A DNA stretch of 64,000 nt from an uncultured Eubacteriales bacterium (GCA_934256695.1 CAKQPE010000002.1:1-64000); one strand, 5' to 3'. Shown: positions 33,516 to 42,729, counted from the stretch's first letter. Program-made: numbers and translations. The notes: generated from the letters alone by a model not told the origin.

Positions 33516-34430
33516 ATGAAAATAGCGGTTTTAGGAATGGGCGGAATCGGCGGAGTTGTCGGTGCAAGCCTTGCAAAGAAGTTTGACGATATATACTTTA
33601 TTGCACGGGGAGAAGCATTAAAGGTAATAAAAGAAAACGGCATTACTTTAAAAAGTGATAAATTAGGCACATTCACCGCAAAACCAAAGCTTGCAACCGA
33701 CAATGTAAATGATATAGGCATTGTTGATGTACTTATAATAGCCACAAAAAGCTATTCACTTGCGGCTGCCTGCCTTCAGTGTTCGCCTATAATAGGCAAA
33801 GACACTGTTGTACTTCCTCTTTTAAACGGTGTATGTGTATCAGACGACATAAAAGATGCCATCGGTGACAAAGGCCAGATTGCAGACGGCTGTATATATG
33901 CTTTTTCAAACATAATTTCACCCGGTGTTACAGCACATATAGGCGAACTTTGCCACATAGATATTGGATTTAAAGACGGAAGAACAAACGCAAAAGCCGT
34001 TGAGCTTGCAAAAATGCTTAACGAAGTCGGCATAGAAACCGTATTTACGGAAAACGTAATGGTGCCTATATGGGAAAAATATATTCTCATGTGCGGAAAC
34101 AGCTGTGTATTTTCATACTTCGAGTGTCCTGCCGGCGAAGTACACAAAGACCCCGTTAAATCAAAATTCATTGCCGATGTATACGAAGAACTGGTTAAGC
34201 TTGCAGCCGCAAACGGAGTAAAAGTTGCCGAAGATATAGTTGAAAGATACAAGGCTACTTTCTCAAGGCTTCCGGAAAGTGCCATTACCTCCCTCTACAG
34301 AGATATAAAAGACAAAAAGCCTAATACGGAGTTTGATGCCGTAATAGGCAAGGCATACAAAATGGCTGTTAAGTATGGCGTAAACGCACCTTGTATTACC
34401 AAAACATACGAAAAATACCAAACCTCTTGA
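33516..34430 (+). CDS. Ketopantoate reductase (ApbA/PanE) family protein, copy 3
   Basis: This 304-aa protein starts MKIAVLGMGGIGGVVGASLAKK (Rossmann GxGGIG). It contains DVLIIATKSYSLAAA and VVLPLLNGVCVSDDI and a C-terminal domain with PIWEKYILMCGNSCVFS, the region of the family's catalytic Lys. It is clearly more distant from the tandem pair at 1444-3452 than they are from each other. NADPH-dependent 2-oxo acid reduction is the family expectation; whether it is the true PanE is not decidable here. The ATG is preceded by AAGGTGAGG. An apparent start 21 codons upstream lies inside a repeat element and is rejected. A repeat element begins on the base after its stop codon. Confidence 0.83.
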   Translation: MKIAVLGMGGIGGVVGASLAKKFDDIYFIARGEALKVIKENGITLKSDKLGTFTAKPKLATDNVNDIGIVDVLIIATKSYSLAAACLQCSPIIGKDTVVLPLLNGVCVSDDIKDAIGDKGQIADGCIYAFSNIISPGVTAHIGELCHIDIGFKDGRTNAKAVELAKMLNEVGIETVFTENVMVPIWEKYILMCGNSCVFSYFECPAGEVHKDPVKSKFIADVYEELVKLAAANGVKVAEDIVERYKATFSRLPESAITSLYRDIKDKKPNTEFDAVIGKAYKMAVKYGVNAPCITKTYEKYQTS

Positions 34431-34698
34431 GACGCTGTCTCAAACTCTGTTCGCTTTTGAAAAAGCGAAACCAAAACTTTTATCAAAACGCAATAAATTG
34501 CGTTTTTCGGAAAAATAAATAAAGAATTCAGCATAAAAAACACTTATATCGTATTTCATATGATATAAGTGTTTTTTAATAAAGTTTAGGTCAAGCCTTT
34601 TCATGGTCAGAAATTTGCTTCGCAAATCGGCTTACGCCGCCGCATATATCTTTGCGGTTCATTGCTTGCAGGGTGTTGGACAGAGTCCCACGGTCTTT
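34431..34698. repeat. Nested-palindrome element filling a convergent gap
   Basis: The element spans the complete gap between the stop of the gene ending at 34430 and the stop codon at 34699. Stems: CGCTTTTG/AAAAGCG, AAAACGCAAT/ATTGCGTTTT, AAAAACACTTATATC/GATATAAGTGTTTTT, a diverged loop sub-module (AAATTTGCTTCGCAAAT, GGCTTACGCC), and GGACAG...CCCACGG at the end. The left outer stem is degraded. Confidence 0.85.
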
Positions 34699-35700
34699 TC
34701 AGTATCCGAATTTCTTTATAAATCTTATATCCTCACCAAAGAATTTATATGTTTCATACTCCCCTATTATTCTTGACGAAATTCGGTCGGAATACTTATT
34801 CTGTATATCTTCTATGGAAAGATTGGTTGATATTATAACGGACTTGTTGCATATAAGCCTTGTATTCAGTATATCAAAAAACTCACTTGTTGTAAGAACA
34901 GTAGAAAACTCCGTTCCCAAATCATCTATTATAAGCAAGTCCACATTAAACAAATCCTCGGAAAAATTCATTTCCTTTACATCATCATCATTTCCACGGT
35001 TAAAGCGTTCCTTCTCAACTGACTTAAAAAGCTGTCCTGCCGTTGAATAAAGCACTGTATAACCTTTGTTAAGCACTTCTCTTGCTATACAGCTGCAAAG
35101 GAATGTCTTTCCCAGACCGGCTCTGCCGTAAAAAAGCAGATTGCCTGTACCGTTACCGAAATCCTTTGCGAAATCATAACACCTGTTTAATATAATACTC
35201 ATATTTTCTCTTGGGGATATTCCCTCAAAATCATCGACTTCGTTGCTGTAAAAGTTTATATTGAAGTTTTCAAAGTTTTCTTCGTCTATAATATCCCTCA
35301 TGTTTGAGTTGTTATATGCCAAATCAACTGTTTTCTGGGTAAAGCATGAGCATTTTTCATTACCTATAAAACCGGTATCCTTGCAGTTTGGGCATTTATA
35401 GACAGGCTCAAGGTAATTTTCGGGAAATCCGTTTTTAAGCATCAGGCTTATTTTTTCGTTTTTAAGCAAATCTATTTTCTTCTGTGCCTCATGCATATAC
35501 TCCATGGCATTTTTACCCGAAAGAATGGCGTTTTTTGCGGCATTTATTCCGGCAGAAGAAATTTCTCGGTCAATTTCTTCAATTCTCGGACAGACAGCAT
35601 AAAGCTTTTCTTTTTTCCGCCGCATTAAAGATGCATTGTCTGCCTGAAGTGAATCGTAATATCTTTTTACCTGTTTAAAAATCTCTGTTCTGTCCGGCAT
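34699..35700 (-). CDS. DnaI/DnaC-like AAA+ helicase loader
   Basis: This 333-aa protein has an N-terminal helical region and a zinc-binding knuckle (CPNCKDTGFIGNEKCSCF, near residues 98-115). The AAA+ ATPase follows, with Walker A FYGRAGLGKTFL, Walker B LLIIDDLGTE and a sensor region RLICNKSVIISTNLS. This is the layout of Clostridial DnaC/DnaI proteins that load the replicative helicase. It lies directly after the DnaD-like gene (stop and start adjacent), forming a primosome pair. The stop codon touches the repeat element at 34431-34698. Confidence 0.9.
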   Translation of the reverse strand: MPDRTEIFKQVKRYYDSLQADNASLMRRKKEKLYAVCPRIEEIDREISSAGINAAKNAILSGKNAMEYMHEAQKKIDLLKNEKISLMLKNGFPENYLEPVYKCPNCKDTGFIGNEKCSCFTQKTVDLAYNNSNMRDIIDEENFENFNINFYSNEVDDFEGISPRENMSIILNRCYDFAKDFGNGTGNLLFYGRAGLGKTFLCSCIAREVLNKGYTVLYSTAGQLFKSVEKERFNRGNDDDVKEMNFSEDLFNVDLLIIDDLGTEFSTVLTTSEFFDILNTRLICNKSVIISTNLSIEDIQNKYSDRISSRIIGEYETYKFFGEDIRFIKKFGY

Positions 35701-36759
35701 TTATTTTTTATCCTCCGATTTTAAAAGTCGTTCTCTTGCAAGACGTTCTATTTTCGCATAATCATATTTTCTCTGACTGTAGTTTGTAAATCCGTTTGGT
35801 TTTACGGCAGAAGTTCCTGTATTCTGCTGTTCCTGTTTTTTTCTTTCTATACTGTCAGCATAAAGCTTATCGTTTTTAAGCACATCTTCCACTGTTTTAA
35901 ACCCAAGGTCGTTCCATGATGAAAGTATTTTGTTTGCATAATCAAAAGATGCCTTTCCAGTATTAGTGACAGCTTTTTCGCAGGCAATTTTTATTACTTC
36001 AAAAGGCATACCGTATTCCTCTGTCCATTTTTTCATAAAACCCATTTCTTTTTCTATAGGTTCTCTGCCTATTATGCCCATAGCCTTCATAATATCCTTA
36101 TACCGCCTGCTGTAAAAGTCAATTCTTTTTTGTGCCGACGAAACATCGTTTATTCCTTTTTCGCACCAGTCTATGGCTATAGATTCCATATAGCGCATAT
36201 TCTTATGTCCCCTGTCTACACAAAACTTAACAAGCATAAGTATTACATCTATTTTCAGTCCGAGCCACTGGTTAAAAGACAGCAGTGCCGACATATCGTT
36301 ATATGTAATCAGTCTGCCCAAAATCCCCTCTGCCGTGTCAAAAAGCAGACGTATATCCGCATTCTTTTCCTTATACATTCTAAGTTCTTCCGGCTGGTAC
36401 TGCGGCGGTTTGGTACGGACAAAAACCTTTTTTACTTCTGTTGAACTAACGGCTTTTTTTATTTCGGCAATCTGCGGTTCTTCGAAATTCTTATTTAAAG
36501 AAGGCGATATATTCTGCGGAAATACAAACTTTCCGTCTGAAAATCTAAGAATATGTCTGTCCTGCCAATACATAGCCGCAGCAGAAACATCATTTACGGA
36601 CATATTAAGTTTCTTTGCTACATTTTCTGCCAAAGCTCCGTTTCCCATATTCAAGGCACATATATAAATAACCGTATATACGGAAGGTGCATACGGCATA
36701 AGGTTTTCAACAAAATCAATCCCCAACGGCAAAAAACCGTTCTTTCTGTTAGCAGACAT
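35701..36759 (-). CDS. DnaD-domain primosome protein
   Basis: This 352-aa protein has an N-terminal winged-helix region (FVENLMPYAPSVYTVIYICALNMGNG, about residues 16-90) and two C-terminal DnaD domains, the last with the signature FDYANKILSSWNDLGFKTVEDV. DnaD/DnaB-type proteins open origin DNA and recruit the helicase-loader complex. Its position immediately upstream of the DnaI/DnaC-like gene supports this role. An A/T-rich leader with AAGGAG precedes the ATG. Confidence 0.9.
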   Translation of the reverse strand: MSANRKNGFLPLGIDFVENLMPYAPSVYTVIYICALNMGNGALAENVAKKLNMSVNDVSAAAMYWQDRHILRFSDGKFVFPQNISPSLNKNFEEPQIAEIKKAVSSTEVKKVFVRTKPPQYQPEELRMYKEKNADIRLLFDTAEGILGRLITYNDMSALLSFNQWLGLKIDVILMLVKFCVDRGHKNMRYMESIAIDWCEKGINDVSSAQKRIDFYSRRYKDIMKAMGIIGREPIEKEMGFMKKWTEEYGMPFEVIKIACEKAVTNTGKASFDYANKILSSWNDLGFKTVEDVLKNDKLYADSIERKKQEQQNTGTSAVKPNGFTNYSQRKYDYAKIERLARERLLKSEDKK

Positions 36760-36843
36760 ATAAAAAATCTCCTTATAAAAAATAAATCCATATCTTTTTG
36801 TTCTTCAATTTTAACACAAACCGATTTTCATTGCAAAAAAGAT

Positions 36844-37216
36844 TAAGACCTTGGGGCTTTGCCCCAATCCCCCACGATTTTTTGAAAAAAATCGAGTAAA
36901 ACTTTTATCAAAATGCAATTTCATTGCATTTTTCGGGAGAATTTTAAAATTGTAGTCTTTTAAGCCTTCCCTTGGGGGAAGGTGTCACTTTAGTGACGGA
37001 TGAGGGATTGTTTTGATTATAAATTATGTCTTTTATATAATTTATTCTGTTTACCCCTCATCCGCTTCGCTTTGCTCAGCACCTTCTCTTCAAGGAGAAG
37101 GCTTTAAAACCCTGCCACCTTCCCTTTCAGGGACGGCTTATTAGCGGCAATTTTATACTTAACTAAAAAATCCATTCAAAGTCTTATCTTTGAATGGATT
37201 TTTATTAAAAGTTTCC
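36844..37216. repeat. Composite nested-palindrome/REP element
   Basis: Left arm with TTGGGGC/GCCCCAA, ACGATTTTTTG/AAAAAATCG and AAAATGCAAT/ATTGCATTTT. REP-type units lie at about 36963-37012, 37055-37105 and 37110-37142. The right end has AATCCATTCAAAG/CTTTGAATGGATT and TATTAAAAGTTT. The final conserved hairpins of the right arm are missing. It lies in the gap between the DnaD-like gene start and the MATE gene end. Confidence 0.9.
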
Positions 37217-37232
37217 AGTATATAGTGTAAAT

Positions 37233-38633
37233 TCACATTGTCTTATGCTTTTTTGCTTCGGCGGCTTTTATAAGGTCTTTCTTCCACCAACCACGCTTTT
37301 TCGTATAATATACAAAATAAACTATAAACATACAGCCTGTAAGCACCCAAGAAAGCGGGAATGTAAACAGTATAGTAAAAAGCGACTGATTTTTCGGAAC
37401 AACTACAGTAAGCCACAAAATACGCGGAATACATATTCCGGATATTGCTATAATCATAGGTTTAAATGAGTTTCCCGTACCTCTAAGTGTACCTGAAAAA
37501 ACCTCAATAAATATATAAAATTCAAAAAACAACGGCAGATAGTGCATTATGGAAACACCTATATCTATTACATTTTCATCTGAAACGAACAAACTCATAA
37601 GCATATGACTGCACGTATAAAGCAGTGTTGTAATAATTACCGAAGCAAAAAGTCCCATGCAAAGGCACTCTTTAACGCTTTTCATTACCCTGTCCTTACG
37701 TCCGGCACCGTAGTTCTGCCCTGCAAAAGTTGTCATAGCCGAACCAAAAGATGCCGTTGTCATCCAGAATATTGTCTCTATCTTGCTGTATGTACTCCAT
37801 GCCGCAACCGTATCCGTACCAAGACGGTTTACATATACCTGCAGAAGTATGTTCGGCAGGTTAAACATAAGGGACTGTACTCCGGCAGGAACACCTATTT
37901 TCAACATTCTTTTAAGAAGTGACATACGTATTCCCATATGTGTTACATAAAATCTGTAGCAGTCCTTTGTAAGAAGAATTGCTCCCATAACCATTGCCGC
38001 ACTTATAAAAAGCGAAAGTGTTGTGGCAATACCTGCACCGGCAACACCCATATTAAGCACAACAACAAAGAAAAGGTCTATTATTATGTTTAAAAAACAA
38101 GTTATGGCAAGGAATATAAGCGGTCGTTTTGAGTCTCCTACGGCACGGAGTATTGCCGCACCCATGTTATAAAGAAGGTTTGGAACCATTCCTATAAAAT
38201 ATATTCTAAGGTATGTTATCGAAGGTTTAAGTATTTCATCCGGCGTATCTATGGCTTTAAGCATTGCAGGCGTTAAAGCAAAGCCCAAAACCGTTACCAC
38301 AAGCCCGAAAAGTGCCGCAAAGGTAACTGCCGTATGAACAGCACGTTCCGTATGAATATAGTTTTTGGCACCATAGTACTGTGCTATTATAACCGATGAA
38401 CCTGTTGTAAGTGCAACAGAAAAATAAGTAAGAACATCTACTATTTTGCCTGTAGAACCGCCTACTGCCGAAAGTGCTTCCTTTCCCAGATAACGTCCTA
38501 CTATTATTGAATCCGCCATATTATACATCTGTTGAAAAAATGCACCCAGAAGAAGTGGAAAAAAGAAAATAAGAAGCTGTTTCCATATAACTCCTTCCGT
38601 AATGGCGTTATTTTTAATTGGCTTTGCAACCAT
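37233..38633 (-). CDS. MATE-family efflux transporter 1
   Basis: This 466-aa protein has 12 predicted hydrophobic segments in two similar halves, with family motifs QMYNMADSIIVGRYLGKEALSAVGG and VPNLLYNMGAAILRAVGDSKRP. It is a probable sodium- or proton-driven multidrug or metabolite antiporter. ATG 38633 with AAAGGGGTG ahead is preferred over a GTG three codons upstream that sits in the SD. It diverges from the large RNA locus that starts near 38915. Confidence 0.92.
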   Translation of the reverse strand: MVAKPIKNNAITEGVIWKQLLIFFFPLLLGAFFQQMYNMADSIIVGRYLGKEALSAVGGSTGKIVDVLTYFSVALTTGSSVIIAQYYGAKNYIHTERAVHTAVTFAALFGLVVTVLGFALTPAMLKAIDTPDEILKPSITYLRIYFIGMVPNLLYNMGAAILRAVGDSKRPLIFLAITCFLNIIIDLFFVVVLNMGVAGAGIATTLSLFISAAMVMGAILLTKDCYRFYVTHMGIRMSLLKRMLKIGVPAGVQSLMFNLPNILLQVYVNRLGTDTVAAWSTYSKIETIFWMTTASFGSAMTTFAGQNYGAGRKDRVMKSVKECLCMGLFASVIITTLLYTCSHMLMSLFVSDENVIDIGVSIMHYLPLFFEFYIFIEVFSGTLRGTGNSFKPMIIAISGICIPRILWLTVVVPKNQSLFTILFTFPLSWVLTGCMFIVYFVYYTKKRGWWKKDLIKAAEAKKHKTM

Positions 38634-38879
38634 TAATGACACCCCTTTTTGTATCTAAAATAAAAATTATCGAAATCCTTTCTTTACGTTTGTTTACTAT
38701 ACAATACAAAATATAAATATGCAATAGAAACCGTATTGAAATAAGTGTTAAAAATAGAACCGAAAAATACCCGTTTGATAATAGATTTTGCAGTCAAAAA
38801 CCTTTGATATGATTTTTTGTATGTAAAAATATACAAATGAACTATATTTAATTTAGTAAAAAATATTTTATAAAAACTA

Positions 38880-38908
38880 TTGATTTTGAAAAATCGCTGT
38901 GCTATAAT
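38880..38908 (+). promoter_or_regulatory. Near-consensus extended -10 promoter of the large RNA
   Basis: TTGATT (38880-38885), a 17-bp spacer ending in TGTGC, and a perfect TATAAT (38903-38908) preceded by TGC, giving the TGn extended -10. It is one of the best sigma-A promoters in the window and faces a 1-kb region without genes. Confidence 0.85.
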
Positions 38909-38914
38909 ACACTC

Positions 38915-39938
38915 ATAAAGAGAAAGAGATTATAAAAAGTAAAATAAATTTCAAAAATCTTTATTAACTCTTACCCTAATATTAGATTTAGTTATTTTTA
39001 CTAATTTTTATAATCAAGTATATCTAAAGGAAGATATACCAAACTTTCTCCAGTATAACCGGAAAGGGGATGTCTGCTATGGTAACAAGCGAAGAACCAT
39101 ACTCAATAACTTTCATAAGCCGCAAAGCTGTAGCACTTACAGGAGGCGCAATAAGAGCAGTTTAATCTGTTTATATCCCTGAACAAAAAACTGTATGGGT
39201 TTAACTTTCATTTTTAAGTTTGTGCAGAAATAAAACTTCAGATGATATAAATAAGTTATAACCTCATCACCTATTATCATTAATTAAAAATTAATAAAAA
39301 GCTTAAACAGCAAAGCGGCGTATCAATTGTTTTAATAATTATATTCTTTAAACAAAATTAACTGACCCTTAAAACGAGTCAAAGTGATTTTAAAAACAAG
39401 TCAAAAAGTTAAGACTAAAAAGCAATATTACCTTAAAGAAGTAATATTGCAAAGGATATTAATTATAAAACATAATTGGTATTAAAAATATAAGAAACAA
39501 AATTAAAACTGAATATAATAAAACGAAGAATAATGAAAAATCTTAACATTAACTAAAAGTAACCCGAAAACTCAATAAAGCAGTTCTACAGATTATTAAA
39601 TTCGTTAAGGATAATATCTGTTAAAGAAACTAAAGTTTATAAATCAATATGATTTCAGGTGTAAAGAAACCTAATTAAAACCATAAAAATTTATAAATCC
39701 AATTAAGAAGCTTGTTTGAATGACAGGTATAGACCTTAAATTTTTTAAATAAACAACCTTGCTTTTATTAAAAGATTGAGGTATCGCTTTTAGCCGTAAT
39801 ATAAGAAAAATGATTTCTTCGGCTCAAGCCATAAAACCTTTGATATATAAATATATACTTTAAAGGTTCGGCAGGGATAATATAGATTAAACTAAAACCG
39901 ATTTAGCCACAGGATTAAAAAACCTGTGGCTTTTATTA
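38915..39938 (+). ncRNA. Candidate giant structured non-coding RNA, about 1.0 kb
   Basis: No gene is readable on either strand, yet the stretch is bounded by a strong promoter and a clean terminator. Helices I can see, 5' to 3': 38928-38938/39005-39015 (11 bp, closing AAAATAA/TTATTTT and AAATCT/AGATTT); 39018-39025/39032-39039 (8 bp, loop AAAGGA); CTTTCT/GGAAAG near 39043-39066; a multibranch domain closed by CTGCT 39074-39078/AGCAG 39156-39160 and holding ATGGT/ACCAT (39079-39083/39096-39100), GCC/GGC (39119-39121/39145-39147) and CTGTA/TACAG (39128-39132/39138-39142); long-range CTGTTTA/TAAACAG (near 39167 and 39304); a perfect 10-bp hairpin 39422-39431/39441-39450; AGCCG/CGGCT 39792-39796/39820-39824 stacked on AAGAAA/TTTCTT; AACCTTT/AAAGGTT 39835-39841/39862-39868. 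Size and helix density recall the OLE, GOLLD and ROOL class of large bacterial RNAs, but I cannot match it to one. It could be new. Confidence 0.75.
39906..39937 (+). terminator. Intrinsic terminator of the large RNA
   Basis: Perfect 8-bp stem GCCACAGG (39906-39913) / CCTGTGGC (39923-39930) followed by TTTTATT. It sits at the end of the structured region and before the REP cluster. Confidence 0.88.
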
Positions 39939-39984
39939 TGCTTATAGCAGCCCTGAAAGAGAATTTTACAGGCATAAGCCTGAC

Positions 39985-40412
39985 AGAAGGTTTTTAAAAA
40001 AATAACCCTTCTGTCCCTTCGGGACATCTTCCCTTTCATGGACGACTTTCGAGTTTGGAAGGCTCCCATGAAAGGGGAGCTGTCACGCAGTGACTGAGGT
40101 GTTTGCCTTCTCCTGGGGAGAAAGTGTTGAGCGAAGCGAAACGGATGAGTGGTTATTTTCTGCTTATTTTAAATAACTTTATCCTCATCCGTCACTACGT
40201 GACACCTTCCCCCAAGGGAAGGCTTTAAAAATAACTATTTTTCTAAGTTAAATATAAATTTATCGTTAGTTTAAACCCTTCCGTCAAACCTTCGGTTTGC
40301 CACCTTCCCTTTCAGGGACGGCTTTCGAGTTGGGAGGTCTCCCATGAAAGGGGAGCTGTCACGCAGTGACTGAGGGGTTTGCCTTCCCCCAAGGGGAAGA
40401 CTTTATATTCGA
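39985..40412. repeat. Array of REP-type units
   Basis: Several copies of the second repeat family in both orientations: CTCCCATGAAAGGGGAG with CTGTCACGCAGTGACTGAGG (40064-40104 and 40338-40376), CCTCATCCGTCAC...GTGACACC with CTTCCCCCAAGGGAAGG (40180-40225), CAAACCTTCGGTTTG with CCTTCCCTTTCAGGG (40283-40320), and a truncated CTTCCCCCAAGGGGAAG (40383-40401). It separates the large RNA from the second dehydrogenase gene. Confidence 0.88.
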
Positions 40413-40428
40413 TAAATTTTACTTACAC

Positions 40429-40466
40429 AAAAAGCCTTTGGAACTGAATATTCCAAAGGCTTTTAA
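40429..40466 (-). terminator. Terminator of the second dehydrogenase gene
   Basis: Read on the minus strand, AAAAGCCTTTGGAA pairs with TTCCAAAGGCTTTTT around an 8-nt loop, about 40 nt past the stop at 40506. Confidence 0.88.
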
Positions 40467-40505
40467 TTAACTTTTTATAAACTTACGTATGTAAAGTTAT
40501 TTTTA

Positions 40506-41597
40506 TCAGTGTGTTTTGTTGTATTCTTCAAGGTCAACAACTGCCTGATACATAAGCTCTTTTGTGATCTTGTAAGGTGAGCATTCGATGTCGTATTTTG
40601 TAACGGCACTGTCAAGAGCAGGACCCATTTCGTCAAGTGTAACTTCCATATCTGCAAGCTTTGTAGGAAGACCGATTGATTTCATGAATTTGTAGATTCT
40701 GTCAAGAAGTTCAAACTGTTTATCCATCATAAGCATACAAAGTACACCGTAGGAAACAACTTCACCATGGAGATGTCTTTCTTCAATCTGAGGAAGAACT
40801 GTCATGCCGTAGAATACAGCGTGACCCATGTTAGAGTTATATTTATAGGAGTCGATAAGATATGAAACCATACCGCTTGTAACAACTACTGCAAGTACAA
40901 CCTGCTCAAGAGCAAATGATGCTTTGCCGGCTTTAACGCCTTCATATGCTTCTTTACCATACTGAAGAAGTGGCTCGCCTGTCATTCTGCTCATGCAAAG
41001 AGGAAGAGCGTCCTTCATAGCTAATTCGCTTTCATGTCCTCTTGCTGAGAAAGGAACTTCTGTAAATTTAGCAAGTGTATCGCCAATACCAGCCCAAAGG
41101 TAAATAGGAGGAGCCTGAGCGATTATATCAAGGTTGATAAAGTTATGTATAGCAGGTCTTGGAGCGATAAATACGTCTTTCTGAACACCGTTTGGATAAT
41201 ACATAACACCGATAGCTGTTGTTGAAGCACAAGTAGCAGCTATAGTAGGGAATGTAAAGAAAGGCTTACCTGTCTGTGTAGCTGTACATTTAGCACAGTC
41301 GATAGCTTTACCGCCGCCTACAGCAAAAATCATATCTGCATTCTTAACTGTATCAAGAGCTTTAAGTCTGTCTACGTTCTCGTAAGAAGCAACGCCGCCG
41401 TACCACTCAAAGTTAAGGATTTCAAGATCAGAACCTTCTACAGCCTTAGTAATGTAAGGTTTAGCTGCTGCCAAAGCCTTCTCTCCGCCTATAACTACGA
41501 TTTTTTTACCATATCTTGAACAGATAGGTACAAGTTCCTGATAAGTTTCCTGTCCGTAGCCGATAGTATAACCGGCAAAAGTAACTGTCTGTGCCAT
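40506..41597 (-). CDS. Iron-containing alcohol dehydrogenase family, glycerol-dehydrogenase-like, copy 2
   Basis: This 363-aa paralogue of the 263-1348 product has FAVGGGKAIDCAKCTA for NAD binding, FTFPTIAATCASTT, WAGIGDTLAKF, NSNMGHAVFYG and HLHGEVVSYG, so the Asp/His/His metal set is intact. It is expected to be an NAD-dependent dehydrogenase of a small polyol or hydroxycarbonyl compound. AAGGAG precedes the ATG. It is monocistronic with a strong terminator and diverges from a MerR-type regulator at 41911 across a 313-bp AT-rich gap, so regulation by that protein is possible. Confidence 0.88.
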   Translation of the reverse strand: MAQTVTFAGYTIGYGQETYQELVPICSRYGKKIVVIGGEKALAAAKPYITKAVEGSDLEILNFEWYGGVASYENVDRLKALDTVKNADMIFAVGGGKAIDCAKCTATQTGKPFFTFPTIAATCASTTAIGVMYYPNGVQKDVFIAPRPAIHNFINLDIIAQAPPIYLWAGIGDTLAKFTEVPFSARGHESELAMKDALPLCMSRMTGEPLLQYGKEAYEGVKAGKASFALEQVVLAVVVTSGMVSYLIDSYKYNSNMGHAVFYGMTVLPQIEERHLHGEVVSYGVLCMLMMDKQFELLDRIYKFMKSIGLPTKLADMEVTLDEMGPALDSAVTKYDIECSPYKITKELMYQAVVDLEEYNKTH

Positions 41598-41910
41598 TGT
41601 ATAACACTCCTTTTTGTGTTTAATTTAACATAGTTAAAAAATCTTACCAATTAATTATAATTCATTACAAAATTAATTTCAATTACCATTTTGTATAAAT
41701 AGCATCTGTAAATTTAAACAACTGTTCCAAAATATAAATTTTTTTATTTAAAACTGCCTAATTAATCGGCATAAACTAAATAAATTTATGTTTTTATTTA
41801 TAATTGTTTAAAAATAACTCTATATGAGCTATACTGTTATATTATAAAGCATCATAAAAATTTGTTCAGTGTCATTTAATCAAAAAGTTATTTTTTAGGA
41901 GGTTGTTTAA

Positions 41911-42729
41911 TTGAAAGAACGCTTTTCTATAGGCGAAACCGCTAAATTAATGGGCATTTCTTCTCAAACACTGCGTTATTATTCAAACGAAGGTCTGCTT
42001 GAACCTGAATACATAGATAAAAAAACAGGCTATAGGTACTACAGCTTTAATCAGCTGCACTTTATAGACAGGATAAAATATCTTCGTTCACTGCAAATAC
42101 CGTTATCAGACATAAAAACAGCTTTAAAAGACGGCAGAGCCGAAACTCTTGTTCCGTTTTTGAAAAAACGCCATGCCGAAATAGAAGAAACCATAGATAT
42201 GCTTTCATCGGCAAAAGATGATATAAAATGGTATATAGATTATTTTGAATATGCAAAAAAACATATGGGAATAAAATATCCTTATATAAAATATTTCCCT
42301 AAACGCTACGCTATAGGCACTCACTGCGAAAATGAGTCTGTCTCTTCCGTAGAAACACGCCTTGATGCCATACGCGGAGACAGCTCAATAAAACATCTCT
42401 CCTACCTTAGACAACTGGGATATATATTCGATTACAGAAAATTTATTGAAGGAGAATTTTATCCATTACAGCATTATATGTTTCTTAAAGAAGAACCGAA
42501 ATATCTGCCTGAAAAATATAAAGAAAATCTCTTAACTTTTCCTGCCGGAGAATATATGTGTTTTATGTCAAAAATAAGGTCAAAGAATTGGAAAGCAAAA
42601 GATATATCCGGTTTATTTGATACAGGAGTAAAAGATGCATTTATAATAGTAAATGAATTTGAGGACAGTTTGGTGGAGTATCAAAACTCCCCTCATGAAA
42701 TACAAATGCTCCTTGAAGAAAAACTTTAA
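41911..42729 (+). CDS. MerR-family regulator with GyrI-like effector domain
   Basis: This 272-aa protein has an N-terminal MerR helix-turn-helix (FSIGETAKLMGISSQTLRYYSNEGLLEPEYID), a coiled-coil dimerisation helix (to about residue 105) and a C-terminal domain resembling the GyrI-like drug-binding fold (IKYFPKRYAIGTH...FPAGEYMCFM). This is the BmrR/BltR layout, where multidrug ligands trigger transporter genes. The start is TTG with AGGAGG ahead. The 41598-41910 gap upstream has no gene and should hold promoters for this gene and the divergent dehydrogenase. Confidence 0.87.
   Translation: MKERFSIGETAKLMGISSQTLRYYSNEGLLEPEYIDKKTGYRYYSFNQLHFIDRIKYLRSLQIPLSDIKTALKDGRAETLVPFLKKRHAEIEETIDMLSSAKDDIKWYIDYFEYAKKHMGIKYPYIKYFPKRYAIGTHCENESVSSVETRLDAIRGDSSIKHLSYLRQLGYIFDYRKFIEGEFYPLQHYMFLKEEPKYLPEKYKENLLTFPAGEYMCFMSKIRSKNWKAKDISGLFDTGVKDAFIIVNEFEDSLVEYQNSPHEIQMLLEEKL

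Noticed and set aside
39079..39165. 28-codon frame inside the large RNA (starts MVTSEEPY)
   Set aside because: A purine-rich sequence lies upstream, but the ATG is part of a stem and the frame coincides with the multibranch domain. I keep it as structure, not as a gene.
39887..40069. 60-codon minus-strand frame across the RNA terminator
   Set aside because: It is made of terminator and REP sequence with no SD and no family resemblance.
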